A stretch of DNA of 17,510 nucleotides from JBGZEX01 sp041846495 (GTDB lineage Bacteria; Bacteroidota; Bacteroidia; Bacteroidales; Marinifilaceae), in the NCBI GenBank assembly GCA_041846495.1, contig JBGZEX010000061.1, forward strand, positions 1 through 17,510, read 5' to 3'. Every line of letters starts with the position of its first letter. Position 1 is the stretch's first letter. This document shows, in pieces, positions 7,769-16,318 of the stretch. The notes under the pieces are model-generated. The model made no database searches, was not told the origin of the DNA, and was given only the letters and a program-made list of their open reading frames with translations. The translations under genes and the position numbers were made by a program.

Positions 7769-9001
7769 TTATACGATTTTTGATAATCCTATCCTCGCAT
7801 AAGATGAAGAAAATTTTTGTAATATATCTGCAAATAGTTTTGGGGAAACTCTAAATAAAATCTTATAATAGTTCTTGTCTTGGAGTTTTAAATCTTCTAC
7901 AACTTCCAAATGTCTGAAATCAAGTACGAGTTGAAGGTTTGTCGTTTCATCTATCATAAGAGGAAACATGTCTTTGTAATAATACTCTTTCTTAAATTTT
8001 TCTTTATATTGAATATCGCACAGAAGACCTTTAATTAAGCGTGAATTTATTTTCTTTTTTTGAGAAAAATCACACGGCGGTGTTAATTCAATAGCAATAT
8101 ATTTTACTGCTTTTACATCTTTGGGTATTGCAATACTTGAGTTGATAATCTCATAAACATTTCCCGGAACTATAACTTTCTGATCTATATTAACCGTATC
8201 AATAAATAATTTTGAATTTATTTTCGAATATATTCCATGCTTTTTATCTTCTTGATTTGCATATGGATTTTGAGGAACCGGACTAAAAATATTCACACTA
8301 TTTTTATTTTGCTGATTGATCAAATCCGAATAAAGTAATTCATCAAATGCTTTATATGCATCAGTCGTTAAATCGTATTCTCCCACTTGGTCATCGGGTA
8401 TGCCAGTATGATTTAATGCCATTTTGTAGAGAATATACATTAATTCCGTTTCTTGTTTATCGTAATCTGGAACAAGAGAGTAGATGTCTGACAAAGCTTT
8501 ACTCATAGCCGATTTTACAGTATTAGACCAGTTTACAAAAAAATGTGCGGCTTTATCTTTTTCAATCTCATTATTTAGATCTTGTAATAGCTCGTCATAA
8601 CCGTCTTTAATGTATTTCTGTTTGTCCAATCCTATGATAAACAAAGGTGTAGTATACCTATTGTTTTTTTTATCTTCCGAGATTTTATTTTTAACATCAT
8701 CAATGTGCGCTATGTGATTTGTCCATAAAACAACACCATAAGTACCGAAACCATTAGAACAAATATTTTGGAGTATTTTTCTTATCTCCGCAATATTGCC
8801 AATTACCGTTGTATCCGTCTTACTTAAAAACAAATCACAGAATATTATTTGCTTATTCTTTATGGTTTTACCTTTTATATTATCGGGAGTATAAGAGGAA
8901 AAATAAATATCATATTTATTCAATACCTCAATAAGTCCATCAACCTCTTCAGGTTTATCGTCTATAATAAGGACATTATTTATAAATTGTTCAACCATCA
9001 T
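7769..9001 (-). CDS. Receiver-like domain protein with unrecognised C-terminal domain
   Basis: I chose the ATG at 9001 (410 residues). It lies 4 bp after the stop of the ATPase gene and begins directly at the first strand of the fold; an upstream ATG at 9091 would overlap that gene by 86 bp. Residues about 8-130 look like a response-regulator receiver: VLIIDDK gives the acidic pair Asp14-Asp15, IIFCDLF gives a phospho-acceptor candidate Asp56, VVLWTN gives Thr94, and a Lys follows at about 127. Residues about 135-410 match no DNA-binding output domain that I recognise. They contain a conserved-looking AIELTPPCDFSQKKK segment near residues 306-320 and no transmembrane segment. It follows a histidine-kinase-like protein, so it is probably that protein's phospho-acceptor or partner. 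The function of the C-terminal part is unknown. It is very A+T-rich, like its neighbour. Confidence 0.75.
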   Translation of the reverse strand: MMVEQFINNVLIIDDKPEEVDGLIEVLNKYDIYFSSYTPDNIKGKTIKNKQIIFCDLFLSKTDTTVIGNIAEIRKILQNICSNGFGTYGVVLWTNHIAHIDDVKNKISEDKKNNRYTTPLFIIGLDKQKYIKDGYDELLQDLNNEIEKDKAAHFFVNWSNTVKSAMSKALSDIYSLVPDYDKQETELMYILYKMALNHTGIPDDQVGEYDLTTDAYKAFDELLYSDLINQQNKNSVNIFSPVPQNPYANQEDKKHGIYSKINSKLFIDTVNIDQKVIVPGNVYEIINSSIAIPKDVKAVKYIAIELTPPCDFSQKKKINSRLIKGLLCDIQYKEKFKKEYYYKDMFPLMIDETTNLQLVLDFRHLEVVEDLKLQDKNYYKILFRVSPKLFADILQKFSSSYARIGLSKIV

Positions 9002-9005
9002 CACT

Positions 9006-11117
9006 TTACTTTTTTTCTTTTGGAAAACATAATGCAATAATTGCTTTATTAATTTGATTATCTTTGACATATTTCGGCAATTCAATATCATTTTCTTCCA
9101 AGAACAATAACTTTCCTTTCATTGCATTCATCATTTCATTGGCAATATGTAAACCAAGCCCCATTCCTATATTATAAGGCTTCCCCGACATAAAAGGTTG
9201 TACGGCTACATCGGCTGGAATATTAAATCCCGGGCCGTTATCGCTTATAATAATGGAATTGTAATTTTCAATCTTATCCGTTATATAAACGGATATTTTT
9301 CTATCTTGTTTTCTCGCGTAACTCAACCAGTAAATAGAGTTATCCAATAAATTGGTAAGAACGGATATGGATTCTGCTTGAGCCAGGAAAGCTCGAAGTT
9401 TACAATCTCGGTAATTGTTATATATCGTTATGGAATGATCGGAAAATCTGAATTCATAATTCTCTAATGCTGTCTTTACGATTTCCGATAATGCAGTATC
9501 TCCGATTGTGGATTTTTTGATCATGGCAGTATAGCCGCGAACTATTTTTTCCAATCTTAAAGAAACCTCTTTTACTCGTTCATTTTCTCCGCGTTGTGCA
9601 TACCCAAGTAATGCTGCAATTTGTTTTTCAATTTCGTGAATAACCACACTCAAATTCAATCCGGCATTCGCACTTTTTATAAGAACTTCTTTTACTTCTT
9701 TGTACTGAATGTTTATCCTGTTTAAGTATTTCAAAATGTCTTTCTTGTCATTCTCATCAGCAATCCTTTTCTCAATAAAATCCATAACCTCTTCCAAATC
9801 GGAAAGAACCGGTTCAACGACTTTATGTGTTTTATACAATGTCGTTAAATGAGCTTTGTCAACATTTCTTTCTCTTACAAATATATTCAGTACATAATTT
9901 ATAGCATCAACAAACGCATTATATCGCTCATCTTCGATAAAACCTTCTCTATTTGTTTTTTCCCTTAATCCGCAACTATCCTGTCGATTTAACCTAACGG
10001 AGCCTAAGATAATGTTGTTACTGACATTTCCTCCGACTCTATGTACTCTTTTCAGGTCAATTCCAAGCCAATCATTATCTCGCTCACCGTAATCATAAAC
10101 CCTAACATTATCCCGATATACCCTTATTCCTCCGTTTTCATTCAAATAATCATTAATGCTTTTCTTTTCAGCATTTACATAATTGAAAATAGCCGCATCT
10201 TTTTCAAAGATAATAATGTCGAATTTTATTTCTCCAATCTGTAGTTCATCCAAATCAATGTCGTATTCCACCAATCGTTTTTTCCCATCTTCTTCTTTTA
10301 ACCCTGTTAAATTTAAATCTTCTTCATTTAAATCGGAAATTTCTTTTTTTCTTCCATTGAGTTTATTTAAAGAAGACCAAGGACGAAATTCATATTTAAA
10401 ATCTCGAATTTTATTACCTTTGAGTGTACAACTACCAAAATACAGTCCTCCGCTTTCAATAATGTCTTCGAGTTTGGGTAATCCGTCAAAAAGATTCTCG
10501 TTGCTACTAATATCAACTTTAAAAGAATCATTCTTTTCAGCAAACGGACTATTTAACGATAATAAGTTTCTATAAACCTCTCTTATTTGTCGTCTATCCC
10601 ATGCCGATTTCAAACTCTCTATTATTATTGTAGTACCGGTACTACCGTTTTTATAGTATTTAGGCGTCTCGTTTTCTATGACATCAATATCAAAATCATC
10701 AATTTGTTTGGCATTCTCCAACTCCGTCCAATCAATAGACAACTCAACTTCCCTGTCCTGAGCTGTTTTTGAAAAAACTCTAATTTTTCTTCCTAATTTG
10801 TGAACGCCAAGTCTTCCTATTCCTTTCTCTCCCAACGGATAGCGACCACATTGATTTCTTTTTATCTTTTTCTTATTATCGGTTCCGACAACAAGCCAAA
10901 CATTCTTTATTATATCGGCATCCATACCACATCCATTATCCAAAATCGTTATTTTTTTCAGAATTTTGTTTTCAGAATAAAACTCGACCTTACTTTCAGT
11001 AGCACAAGCATCATACGAATTTTTCACCAATTCAAGAATGGCGATACTTTCGTTCTTAATTAAATCTTCGCCGAAATGTGCAATAATTCTTGGTGTGACG
11101 GAAAAATGGTGTTTCAT
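9006..11117 (-). CDS. Dual GHKL ATPase: MutL/Hsp90/MORC-like N-terminus, histidine-kinase-like C-terminus
   Basis: 703 residues, soluble (no signal peptide or membrane segments). The N-terminal ATPase has ELVKNSYDA (29-37, N-box with Mg-binding Asn33), DNGCGM (60-65, G1) and GEKGIGRLG (96-104, G2), the pattern of Hsp90, MutL and MORC ATPases. The middle part (about 200-450) is rich in charged residues and would hold the transducer domain. Then comes a helical stretch with SVVIHEIEKQI, where His494 sits like the H-box of a dimerisation/phosphotransfer domain. A second, kinase-type ATPase follows: NLLDNS (about 590, N-box), DNGPGF (about 624, G1), PFMSGK (F-box) and GMGLGLHIA (about 655, G2). 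GHKL ATPases are known in predicted restriction systems beside C5 methyltransferases. Here a receiver-like gene follows at once, suggesting phosphotransfer. It starts 14 bp after the methyltransferase. Confidence 0.88.
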   Translation of the reverse strand: MKHHFSVTPRIIAHFGEDLIKNESIAILELVKNSYDACATESKVEFYSENKILKKITILDNGCGMDADIIKNVWLVVGTDNKKKIKRNQCGRYPLGEKGIGRLGVHKLGRKIRVFSKTAQDREVELSIDWTELENAKQIDDFDIDVIENETPKYYKNGSTGTTIIIESLKSAWDRRQIREVYRNLLSLNSPFAEKNDSFKVDISSNENLFDGLPKLEDIIESGGLYFGSCTLKGNKIRDFKYEFRPWSSLNKLNGRKKEISDLNEEDLNLTGLKEEDGKKRLVEYDIDLDELQIGEIKFDIIIFEKDAAIFNYVNAEKKSINDYLNENGGIRVYRDNVRVYDYGERDNDWLGIDLKRVHRVGGNVSNNIILGSVRLNRQDSCGLREKTNREGFIEDERYNAFVDAINYVLNIFVRERNVDKAHLTTLYKTHKVVEPVLSDLEEVMDFIEKRIADENDKKDILKYLNRINIQYKEVKEVLIKSANAGLNLSVVIHEIEKQIAALLGYAQRGENERVKEVSLRLEKIVRGYTAMIKKSTIGDTALSEIVKTALENYEFRFSDHSITIYNNYRDCKLRAFLAQAESISVLTNLLDNSIYWLSYARKQDRKISVYITDKIENYNSIIISDNGPGFNIPADVAVQPFMSGKPYNIGMGLGLHIANEMMNAMKGKLLFLEENDIELPKYVKDNQINKAIIALCFPKEKK

Positions 11118-11131
11118 ATTGTTATAATAAA

Positions 11132-12187
11132 TTATTTTTTATTTATTACTTCTCCCAATCTTCTTGCATACTCGCAAGGAACCGCATTGCCTATTAATTT
11201 TGCCGCCGTAGCCATGCTATCGGTTTTGAAAACATAATTTTTTGGGAAAGTTTGTATGGTTGCCCCTTCTCGAATGGAAATGGCTCTGTCTTCTTCCGGA
11301 TGTGCGAATCGTCCGTTTGAAATACTGAAGAACTTAGTGGTAATGGTAGGTGAAGGTTTATTCCACCACATTCGTCCGTAGGTATCCTTAAAACTGTTGT
11401 CTTTCCCGATAAAACATCTCAATTGTAATTCGGGATCATTAGCCCAATCCAATCGGCTACCCCCGTCATGTCCTGTTTTTTGCAATCTTCGCAAATTTTT
11501 ATCACTCAAACCCGCTACGGAATGATTAAAATCATTTTTATCTTTATGTCCGGCTTTGATTTTTGGGAAACCGTTTTCTTGTCCGATAGCCTCGCCAAGA
11601 ACCATATTCTTTTTCTCGGGAACGGGTAAATGAATATCTACGCCTTTTAATCGAGTGGCTATTAGCGAAAATCGCCTTCTACTTTGAGGTATGCCATAAT
11701 AGCTCATGTCCACTACTTTATATGTAATATTGTCATATCTATTTTCCTTTAATTTCTCAAGAAAGGCAGGCAAGATACTATCTTTATGCGTTAAGATTCC
11801 CGGAACATTCTCGACAAGAACATATCCGGGGTTATAATAATCGACAAAACGTGCAAAATCCATCAATAAATCCTTCGATTTCAATGATTTGTTTTTATCG
11901 GAGTGTATTATACTATAAAATTGACAAGGACTGCATCCAACAAAAATCATTTTATCATCATTTTTTTGCAAGTTGAAATTCAATTCAAAATAATTACCGG
12001 GTAAATCTTTAATGTTTGTTTGAATAAAAACACTGCCGGGGTTATTATACTCATAGGTTTCTTTCGCATCCTTATCGAAATCAACACCTGCAATTACATC
12101 AATTCCCGCTTGACGAAGGCCACAGGTCATCCCCCCTCCGCCGCAGAAGAAATCGATTGCTTTATATTTTGTGGTACAAGTTTTCAT
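11132..12187 (-). CDS. DNA (cytosine-5)-methyltransferase
   Basis: 351 residues, a complete C5 methyltransferase. Motif I is DFFCGGGGM (12-20, AdoMet binding). Motif IV is SPCQF with catalytic Cys88. Motif VI is ENV (126-128), motif VIII is QSRRR (168-172), motif IX is PSPTITTKF and motif X is GNAVP near the C-terminus. The target-recognition region lies between about residues 190 and 280, so the recognised sequence cannot be read from motifs. It transfers a methyl group to C5 of a cytosine in a short site. The Vsr gene four genes downstream in the operon is the usual companion of such enzymes. It starts 3 bp after the mod stop codon, hence is co-transcribed. No dedicated restriction enzyme for its site is evident nearby other than Vsr. 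Confidence 0.95.
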   Translation of the reverse strand: MKTCTTKYKAIDFFCGGGGMTCGLRQAGIDVIAGVDFDKDAKETYEYNNPGSVFIQTNIKDLPGNYFELNFNLQKNDDKMIFVGCSPCQFYSIIHSDKNKSLKSKDLLMDFARFVDYYNPGYVLVENVPGILTHKDSILPAFLEKLKENRYDNITYKVVDMSYYGIPQSRRRFSLIATRLKGVDIHLPVPEKKNMVLGEAIGQENGFPKIKAGHKDKNDFNHSVAGLSDKNLRRLQKTGHDGGSRLDWANDPELQLRCFIGKDNSFKDTYGRMWWNKPSPTITTKFFSISNGRFAHPEEDRAISIREGATIQTFPKNYVFKTDSMATAAKLIGNAVPCEYARRLGEVINKK

Positions 12188-12190
12188 CTC

Positions 12191-14149
12191 TTATATTGTT
12201 TTAAACTCTGCGCCGGCATCTTTCATTTGTAGGGCGGTATTGGTTTTCAGTTGGTCGTTGTTTTTGAAAATCCGGTCGAGGGCGATAACTTTTTTAGGTT
12301 GTTTGGCAAGCACTTCTGCGATGATTTGTTCATTCACTTGTTCTAAAATGAGAGCCAGGTCGTTACCGTCAATCAGATAATAGCCGTTGTGATTTTCGAT
12401 TTCTGCATTTAAATCTTTGCCGTTTTTCAAAAGCAGTTCATAGACCATATTTTGCAGGTCGGCGTTTTCGGCAACGGGGTCGATAAAAAGTTTCAACTGT
12501 TCGGCTAAGGCTTCGGCAGAATAATTTTCCGGTTGTTTCCACTGCTTGAAATTGCTTTCATTTAATCTGAATGTCTTAAATCCTAAATCCTGCTTGCTTA
12601 AACTCTCGATTTGAGCGTTTAAAGATTCTATCTGCATCTTTGTATCCTCTGCCGGTAGCTCGCCACTACGAAGTTTTTCAATTTCAGTCTTAATCTTATT
12701 GATATCGGATTTGATTTCATCTTGGATTTTTTTCCCGGCTCGGCGGATACGCTCTTTGGCAATATCGGCAATAGTGCAGTAGCCGGCTTTATATGCTTCC
12801 GATTTTTCATCACATAATTCCGGCAATTGAACAAGAATATATTTGCGATTACCGCCATCTTCTTTATTGAGTTGCATCACAGCATGGGCGGTGGTGGCAC
12901 TACCCGCGAAGAAATCAAGAATTATGCTTTCATCCTTTGTTGTGCATGAAAGGAAAACTGAAATTAGTTTTATTGACTTGGGATTTTCAAATGTGTCTTT
13001 TTTCCCAAAAAGTTCAGTGAGAAGATTTGAACCGTCGCCTGTGTTTGCTACAGAATACAAAATACTTCTTTCTTTTATGATTTTTTGTTGATTATCATAG
13101 TACTGTTTTTCATAAGCAAGCCAATTATTATTTTTTTTCTCCCAATAAATTAAATCATTGTCAATGATTTCTTGCATTCTTTCTTTGCCAACTCGCCAAC
13201 GCCCCTCATTTCCATCAGGAGCAACAGGAAAAACTGATTCACCGTTTGGAGCTTTTAGCGCAAAATACATAGAGGGTCTATCCTCTCTTCTCGCGGTGTT
13301 ACCCCATTTTGCCAATTTTGTTATTTTAAATTTCCCTTTTTCATCATTTTTATTGAATTCTGAAATGTCTCTATTTTCAATTCGATCATACCAAATAAAA
13401 TGTTCACTTTTTCTAAAAACAAGAATATATTCATGTTCAATAACAAAATACTCTTTGGCTTGTCCTCCACCATCTTTTTTTCTCCATATGAATTCTCCGA
13501 CAAAATTCTCCTCTCCGAAAATTTCGTTCATCAACAGGCGCAAATTATGTACTTCGTTGTCGTCGATGGAGACAAAGATCACCCCGTCATCTCTTAATAA
13601 GGTTCTCGCCAGGTAGAGGCGGGGCATCATCATATTGAGCCAATTGCTATGGTAGTGTCCGTTTTCACGGCTGTTACGTCGAAACATCCCCTCGCCGGTC
13701 AAATAGCCGTCCTCGTCCTTGTCGCCTACACGTTTTTGGTATTCTTCCTTGGTCTCGGAAAACTTGTCGGGATAGATAAAGCTGTCGTTTCCGGTATTGT
13801 ACGGAGGATCGATATAAATCATCTTAATCTTGCCGAAATAACTTTTTTGCAGCACTTTAAGCACTTCAAGGTTTTCGCCCTCGATGAAGATGTTTTGTGT
13901 GTCGTCAAAATTTACGGAATCTTCCCGCACCGGAACAAGCGTCCGTGTGCTCGGTTGCTGCATCACCCTAAATGTATCACTCTTGCCTGCCCAATTAAGA
14001 ACATAACGCTCGTTTGCAAAGTTGATGTTTTCGCCAAGCGTAGCTTGCAGCTTTTCCCAATCGATTTTTCCTTCGCAAAACGCTTCGGGAAATATTCGGC
14101 GTAAAGCATTTATTTTTTCCTGTTGAGATGTTAGACTTTTTCCATCCAT
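12191..14149 (-). CDS. mod: Type III DNA adenine methyltransferase Mod
   Basis: 652 residues, the length expected for Mod. Beta-class order: DPPYNTG (114-120, motif IV catalytic) precedes FFAGSATTAHAV near residue 410 (motif I, AdoMet binding), with the target-recognition domain between them (about 220-390). Mod methylates one adenine on one strand of an asymmetric site and supplies sequence recognition to Res. The start ATG at 14149 is preceded two codons upstream by an in-frame stop (TAA). The DNA for the recognition domain (about 13030-13500) is visibly more A+T-rich than the two ends of the gene, as expected if that segment was swapped by recombination. It contains only an A8 run, too short to claim phase variation. 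It is first in the operon, with a candidate promoter about 200 bp upstream. Confidence 0.95.
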   Translation of the reverse strand: MDGKSLTSQQEKINALRRIFPEAFCEGKIDWEKLQATLGENINFANERYVLNWAGKSDTFRVMQQPSTRTLVPVREDSVNFDDTQNIFIEGENLEVLKVLQKSYFGKIKMIYIDPPYNTGNDSFIYPDKFSETKEEYQKRVGDKDEDGYLTGEGMFRRNSRENGHYHSNWLNMMMPRLYLARTLLRDDGVIFVSIDDNEVHNLRLLMNEIFGEENFVGEFIWRKKDGGGQAKEYFVIEHEYILVFRKSEHFIWYDRIENRDISEFNKNDEKGKFKITKLAKWGNTARREDRPSMYFALKAPNGESVFPVAPDGNEGRWRVGKERMQEIIDNDLIYWEKKNNNWLAYEKQYYDNQQKIIKERSILYSVANTGDGSNLLTELFGKKDTFENPKSIKLISVFLSCTTKDESIILDFFAGSATTAHAVMQLNKEDGGNRKYILVQLPELCDEKSEAYKAGYCTIADIAKERIRRAGKKIQDEIKSDINKIKTEIEKLRSGELPAEDTKMQIESLNAQIESLSKQDLGFKTFRLNESNFKQWKQPENYSAEALAEQLKLFIDPVAENADLQNMVYELLLKNGKDLNAEIENHNGYYLIDGNDLALILEQVNEQIIAEVLAKQPKKVIALDRIFKNNDQLKTNTALQMKDAGAEFKTI

Positions 14150-14553
14150 ATTTTAGGGTGCTTTTTTCAATTAATAATTCTTCAACTTCGACATAAAAGA
14201 TTTTCGCAATTTCGTATGAGTCTCTAAACTCGATTGCCTTTTACATGGGCTTTATTATATTATAATTCTTGCCTTATTGTAAGTCAATCGCTTTTGGTTG
14301 ATTTCCTTTTTATTCTAATTTTTTTATTCGGTTTATATCCGAATACGTTTATTGCAAAAGTACAAATAATTATTTATATCTCACAGAATGAATCTCGTTT
14401 AGCATTTTGTTGTATTATAAGGGGGAAAGATGGATTTTTTTGCTTGTATTGGAGATAATAAAATTATTGGGAATGGTAAAAATTATACGTTTTCGGGTAG
14501 TAATATGTCTAATCGGGTTATTTTATCCTTGGTGAAGCGGATACCTTTGGAGT
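14150..14553. other. Divergent intergenic region between mod and the ABC transporter operon
   Basis: 404 A+T-rich bases without a credible gene. It holds the candidate mod promoter and must also contain the promoter for the rightward ABC operon. The nearest plus-strand match is TACGTTTT at 14486-14493 (seven of eight to TAnnTTTG) with only a weak -33 element, so I do not annotate it as a promoter. I saw no tRNA, att-like repeat or transposase. Confidence 0.5.
14355..14385 (-). promoter_or_regulatory. Candidate Bacteroidetes promoter for the mod operon
   Basis: On the minus strand TACTTTTG (complement of 14355-14362) matches the Bacteroidetes -7 consensus TAnnTTTG exactly. TGTG (complement of 14382-14385) matches three of four bases of the -33 TTTG at the expected 19-nt spacing. 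This predicts a transcript starting near 14348 with a leader of about 200 nt before mod. Confidence 0.5.
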
Positions 14554-16317
14554 ATGAAAAAAAATATGATGATGGATAAGTTGAAGATAAAACCTCTCGA
14601 TGAGGAAAGGGAAAGTCGCAGCCTGCTCTCCAATACGGTCGTTGTGCTGCATCTTGTCTTCGGTATGCTCCCCGTGCTGCTTGTGGTGTGGGCGACGGAC
14701 AGGCTGATGAGCGGCACGCTCACTTCCGTAACGGTTGGGGTAGTCGGAGTGGCGATGACGGTATTCGCCCTGCTTTGCGGCGTGTTTTACGGAACGTCGA
14801 TCTGGCGGGCACATCGTTCAGCTTACAATGCCCTTACCCGATTGAGAATGCGCATTGTGAGTCACTTGCAACGATTGCCGCTCGGCTTCTTTCAGGAGCG
14901 GAAGGTGGGCGACTTGGTGAACATTATCAACCACGATGTGGAGCAAATCGAGATTTATTTGGCGCACGGACTGCCCGAAATCCTCTCGGCAACGCTTTTC
15001 CCTGCCTTGCTTTGGGTGATTATTATGGTATTGGATTGGCGGTTGGGGTTATCGCTCGTGTCGCTTCTTCCGTTGGCGTTTCTCTTGCAGATGGCAGTCA
15101 AAAGCCTTTGGGGCAAAAGTTTCCGTCATTTCATGGAAAGTACGCAGAAGATGTCGGAGGACCTTTTGGAATATGTGGCTACGGTACCGGTTGTCAAGGC
15201 ATTCAGCCATGAGGAGACCCGTACGGAACGGGTGCTCGGCGGCATGCGCGACTATATCCGCTGGGTGAAACGGAACATGTCCGGCGTTACCGTGCCGATG
15301 ACACTGATAACGATGTTTTTGGAGGGCGGCATCGTGGTGATGACCCTTGTCGGTCTGTCGCTGATGGGTTCGGGCGAACTAACCGTGGTGCGTTTTATCC
15401 TTGCCCTGATATTGGGCGGATTGTTCTCGTCATCCTTTGCCAAGCTGGCTACGTTCCAGCATTTCAGGATTGTTTACGGGCAGTCGCTGGCAAGGGTGCA
15501 GTCGATTACCGAAGTACCGGCAAAGGATATGGCGGACAGGGATACGGACGCCATGCAGCCCGATGTCCGTTTCGAGCACGTTACGTTTGCCTATCCGAAT
15601 AAGGAAGACAGTGCTTTACGTGATGTTTGCCTGCAATTTCCCAAAGGCAGCCATACGGCTATCGTGGGTGAATCGGGTTCGGGCAAGACCACGTTGACGA
15701 ACCTTATGTTGGGGTTCTGGCAACCGCAGTCGGGAATTATCCGATTAGGTGGAGAAAATCTCACAGAACTTTCCGAACGCAATATCGCCGGTTTTTTCTC
15801 GACGGTGCAACAGGAGGTATTCCTTTTCAATACGAGCATTCGGGACAATATCCGCATCGGAAAACCCTTCGCCACGCAGAATGAGGTGGAAAGGGCGGCA
15901 CGGAGAGCTCGCATTCACGACTTTATCATGGAATTGCCCGACGGTTACGATACGTTGGCGGGCGAAGCCGGTGTGAAGTTTTCAGGCGGAGAAAAGCAAC
16001 GAATTTCCATCGCCCGGATGTTGCTCAAGGACTCGCCGATTGTCATTCTCGACGAAGCTACCGCTGCATTGGACGGCGAGAACGAGAAACTTATCCGAGA
16101 GGCTTTGGACGAATTGCAACGCAACAAGACCGTTATCACCATTGCTCATCGGCTTAATACCATTCGGGAGATGAAGCGCATTGTCGTGATGGACAAGGGG
16201 CAGGTCGTGGCGGCGGGAACGCACGGAGAGCTGATGGACGGCTGCCCTCTATACCGCAATATGACGGAAATGCAGGAGCGAGTAAACAAATGGCAACTGA
16301 AAGAAGAGGAGGTATAA
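14554..16317 (+). CDS. ABC transporter, fused permease and ATP-binding half (first of pair)
   Basis: 587 residues with the exporter-type layout: hydrophobic segments from about residue 27 (27-46, 57-79, then further ones near 140-190 and 245-300) make a six-helix membrane domain. A nucleotide-binding domain follows: Walker A GESGSGKT (372-379), Q-loop VQQEVFLF, signature FSGGE (476-480, where LSGGQ is usual), Walker B ILDEAT with Asp500-Glu501, and switch His532. It forms a heterodimer with the next gene's product in the inner membrane. Tandem pairs of this kind include exporters and also YbtPQ/IrtAB-type siderophore importers; nothing here settles direction or substrate. The start is uncertain: GGAG (14549-14552) is too close to the ATG at 14554, so one of the ATGs at 14566-14572 may be used. 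It is G+C-richer than the defence block. Confidence 0.9.
   Translation: MKKNMMMDKLKIKPLDEERESRSLLSNTVVVLHLVFGMLPVLLVVWATDRLMSGTLTSVTVGVVGVAMTVFALLCGVFYGTSIWRAHRSAYNALTRLRMRIVSHLQRLPLGFFQERKVGDLVNIINHDVEQIEIYLAHGLPEILSATLFPALLWVIIMVLDWRLGLSLVSLLPLAFLLQMAVKSLWGKSFRHFMESTQKMSEDLLEYVATVPVVKAFSHEETRTERVLGGMRDYIRWVKRNMSGVTVPMTLITMFLEGGIVVMTLVGLSLMGSGELTVVRFILALILGGLFSSSFAKLATFQHFRIVYGQSLARVQSITEVPAKDMADRDTDAMQPDVRFEHVTFAYPNKEDSALRDVCLQFPKGSHTAIVGESGSGKTTLTNLMLGFWQPQSGIIRLGGENLTELSERNIAGFFSTVQQEVFLFNTSIRDNIRIGKPFATQNEVERAARRARIHDFIMELPDGYDTLAGEAGVKFSGGEKQRISIARMLLKDSPIVILDEATAALDGENEKLIREALDELQRNKTVITIAHRLNTIREMKRIVVMDKGQVVAAGTHGELMDGCPLYRNMTEMQERVNKWQLKEEEV
16307..16313 (+). promoter_or_regulatory. 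Strong ribosome-binding site of the second ABC gene
   Basis: AGGAGGT ends 5 bp before the ATG at 16319 and lies inside the last codons of the first ABC gene. It fixes the start of the second gene and supports coupled translation. Such a perfect match is unusual in Bacteroidetes. Confidence 0.75.
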
Positions 16318-16318
16318 T

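Noticed and set aside
8999..9091. Longer start for the receiver-like protein
   Set aside because: It would overlap the ATPase gene by 86 bp and add a 30-residue basic stretch before the fold. The ATG at 9001 sits 4 bp after the upstream stop and fits the domain boundary.
13131..13138. A8 tract in mod as a phase-variation switch
   Set aside because: Phase-variable mod genes normally carry much longer homopolymers or tetra/pentanucleotide tracts near the 5' end. Eight bases in the middle of an A+T-rich gene is unremarkable.
14234..14458. A 74-codon plus-strand frame before the ABC operon
   Set aside because: Very hydrophobic, A+T-driven composition with no ribosome-binding site, and it overlaps the candidate mod promoter.
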